Assembly (NCBI GenBank): GCA_030037185.1
Contig: JASHRR010000562.1
Span: 1 to 5,764 of the forward strand
Direction of reading: 5' to 3'
Origin: Xanthobacteraceae bacterium
Lineage (GTDB): Bacteria; Pseudomonadota; Alphaproteobacteria; Rhizobiales; Xanthobacteraceae
Length of the DNA stretch: 5,764 nt
Positions within the stretch are counted from its first letter, which is position 1; every line of letters starts with the position of its first letter. The notes under the pieces are model-generated. The model worked only from the letters and a program-made list of their open reading frames with translations. It did not search any database and was not told where the DNA came from. The position numbers and the translations under genes were made by a program. This document shows, piece by piece, positions 5,347-5,764 of this stretch.

Positions 5347-5527
5347 ATCGCTGTCATCGCGGCACAGAGAGTACGTGAGCGGCGCCGCTGATGGTGCGGT
5401 CGCAGCGCACAAAGATCACTTCACTGTTCTTGAGGCCTCCCTCACCCTTTTGGCTGGCAGCGACACATGATGCGGCCATCTGCTGCTTGAGATCGGTACG
5501 GGTGATTTCGCCCTTGCGGCGGATCAT
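5347..5527 (-). pseudogene. Remnant of a small hypothetical gene with several frameshifts
   Basis: Four peptide blocks lie collinear on the minus strand in changing frames: MIRRKGEITRTDLKQ (from 5527), WPHHVSLPAKRVR, GLKNSEVIFVR, and SAAPLTYSLCRDDSD (to 5347). Read together they match, from memory, a short hypothetical protein common in Bradyrhizobium relatives with the pattern RKGEITR.DLKR.WPHHVALPAEKVR and a later PLTYSLRRDDSDFVVFCFA. Here the frame changes at least three times within 180 bases, and the FVVFCFA continuation is absent, replaced by RLGN. No single frame encodes the protein, so this is a decayed copy. The intact protein's function is unknown to me. The match is recalled, not searched. 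Confidence 0.55.
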
Positions 5528-5593
5528 CGCCGTATTGCCGCTAGCTTGGCCAGGTACTTTGAAATCTCCACCGCTGGAAGCAACGGTGAGCTG

Positions 5594-5619
5594 CAACTCG
5601 AATGGGAACTGCCGAGTTG
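5594..5619. promoter_or_regulatory. Inverted repeat upstream of the terminal gene
   Basis: CAACTCG (5594-5600) and CGAGTTG (5613-5619) are perfect 7-bp arms separated by 12 bases, about 45 bases before the start codon at 5665. The position suits an operator or a leader hairpin. No promoter hexamers are clear beside it. Confidence 0.3.
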
Positions 5620-5650
5620 GATCATCGAGAGCGGATGCGTCTCCTATCAG

Positions 5651-5657
5651 AGGGAGG
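5651..5657 (+). promoter_or_regulatory. Shine-Dalgarno site of the terminal ORF
   Basis: AGGGAGG lies 7 bases before ATG 5665 and is the main reason to call a gene in the last hundred bases. Confidence 0.75.
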
Positions 5658-5664
5658 CATCACG

Positions 5665-5764
5665 ATGCGCGAGTTCATCTGGAAAAGGCTACCTTCACTT
5701 TACGTCGATGTCCCCGTGCTGCGGCCGGGAACTGTCGGAGCCTACGCCCTCGCTGTCGTGTCCG
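5665..5764 (+). CDS. 5' end of a probable membrane protein, cut by the window edge
   Basis: ATG 5665 follows AGGGAGG at good spacing, and the frame stays open for 33 codons to the window end. The visible start is MREFIWKRLPSLYVDV, then PVLRPGTVGAYALAVVS, where a hydrophobic segment is just beginning. This short basic lead-in followed by a RPGTVGAYALA turn into a membrane helix resembles, from memory, the start of alphaproteobacterial sensor histidine kinases with a KdpD-like (DUF4118) membrane domain. No catalytic part is in view, so that assignment is a weak inference. That it is a real gene is better supported than what it encodes. Confidence 0.6.
   Translation, partial: MREFIWKRLPSLYVDVPVLRPGTVGAYALAVVS

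Larger units (their letters stand above)
5176..5664. other. Stretch between the RDD gene and the terminal ORF
   Basis: Apart from the minus-strand remnant (5347-5527), I see no full gene. A direct repeat GCTGACCCG occurs twice 11 bases apart (5273-5281 and 5284-5292). A 27-codon plus-strand ORF (5308-5391) begins MKHNLTSAFVAKPIAVIAA behind GGAG (5300-5303). It reads like a signal-peptide start but runs straight into the antisense remnant and stops, so it may be the stub of a gene cut off by that insertion. An inverted repeat CAACTCG/CGAGTTG (5594-5600 and 5613-5619) lies just before the terminal gene. Confidence 0.45.

Noticed and set aside
5605..5629. GGAAC as the -35 of an EcfG general-stress promoter before the terminal gene
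   Set aside because: No CGTT follows at the required 16-18 base spacing.
1..5764. CRISPR array, integron attC sites, toxin-antitoxin pair or biosynthetic cluster
   Set aside because: No regularly spaced repeats, no GTTRRRY/RYYYAAC core pairs around the hairpins, and no small overlapping gene pair or pathway genes were seen.

Overview
The window looks like chromosome from a GC-rich alphaproteobacterium, most likely near Bradyrhizobium (Nitrobacteraceae). The basis is GC-ending codons in the intact genes, strong AGGGAGG/GGAGGAGG ribosome-binding sites, gene families common in that group, and a broken small ORF whose peptide fragments match a type I remember from Bradyrhizobium genomes. No search was run, so the placement is an inference.

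Layout, left to right. Positions 1-510 hold a folded palindrome (36-99) and the N-terminal stub of an IS1634-type transposase, fused in frame to an unrelated AT-rich tail. Positions 511-1032 are non-coding but rich in short palindromes. Positions 1033-1485 encode an exported NIPSNAP-domain protein. After about 450 non-coding bases comes an intact threonine ammonia-lyase with a C-terminal ACT domain (1938-3161). Positions 3162-3828 have no convincing gene but several hairpins, the best a 50-nt stem-loop at 3660-3709. On the minus strand, 3829-4232 and 4302-4638 hold two decayed or mis-sequenced ORFs, each readable only after restoring single lost bases. An intact RDD-family membrane protein follows (4660-5175). 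Next comes a multiply frameshifted minus-strand remnant (5347-5527). The window ends inside a new plus-strand gene (from 5665), possibly a membrane sensor kinase.

The four plus-strand genes (NIPSNAP, threonine ammonia-lyase, RDD, terminal ORF) do not form an operon: 450 to 1500 bases separate them. No shared pathway is evident. The window reads as a low-gene-density chromosomal stretch where mobile-element debris and pseudogenes sit between single-gene units. I found no convincing new multi-gene system. The items most worth checking are the 3660-3709 hairpin, the 36-99 palindrome, the paired palindromes at 782-809, and the cluster of single-base frameshifts on the minus strand.
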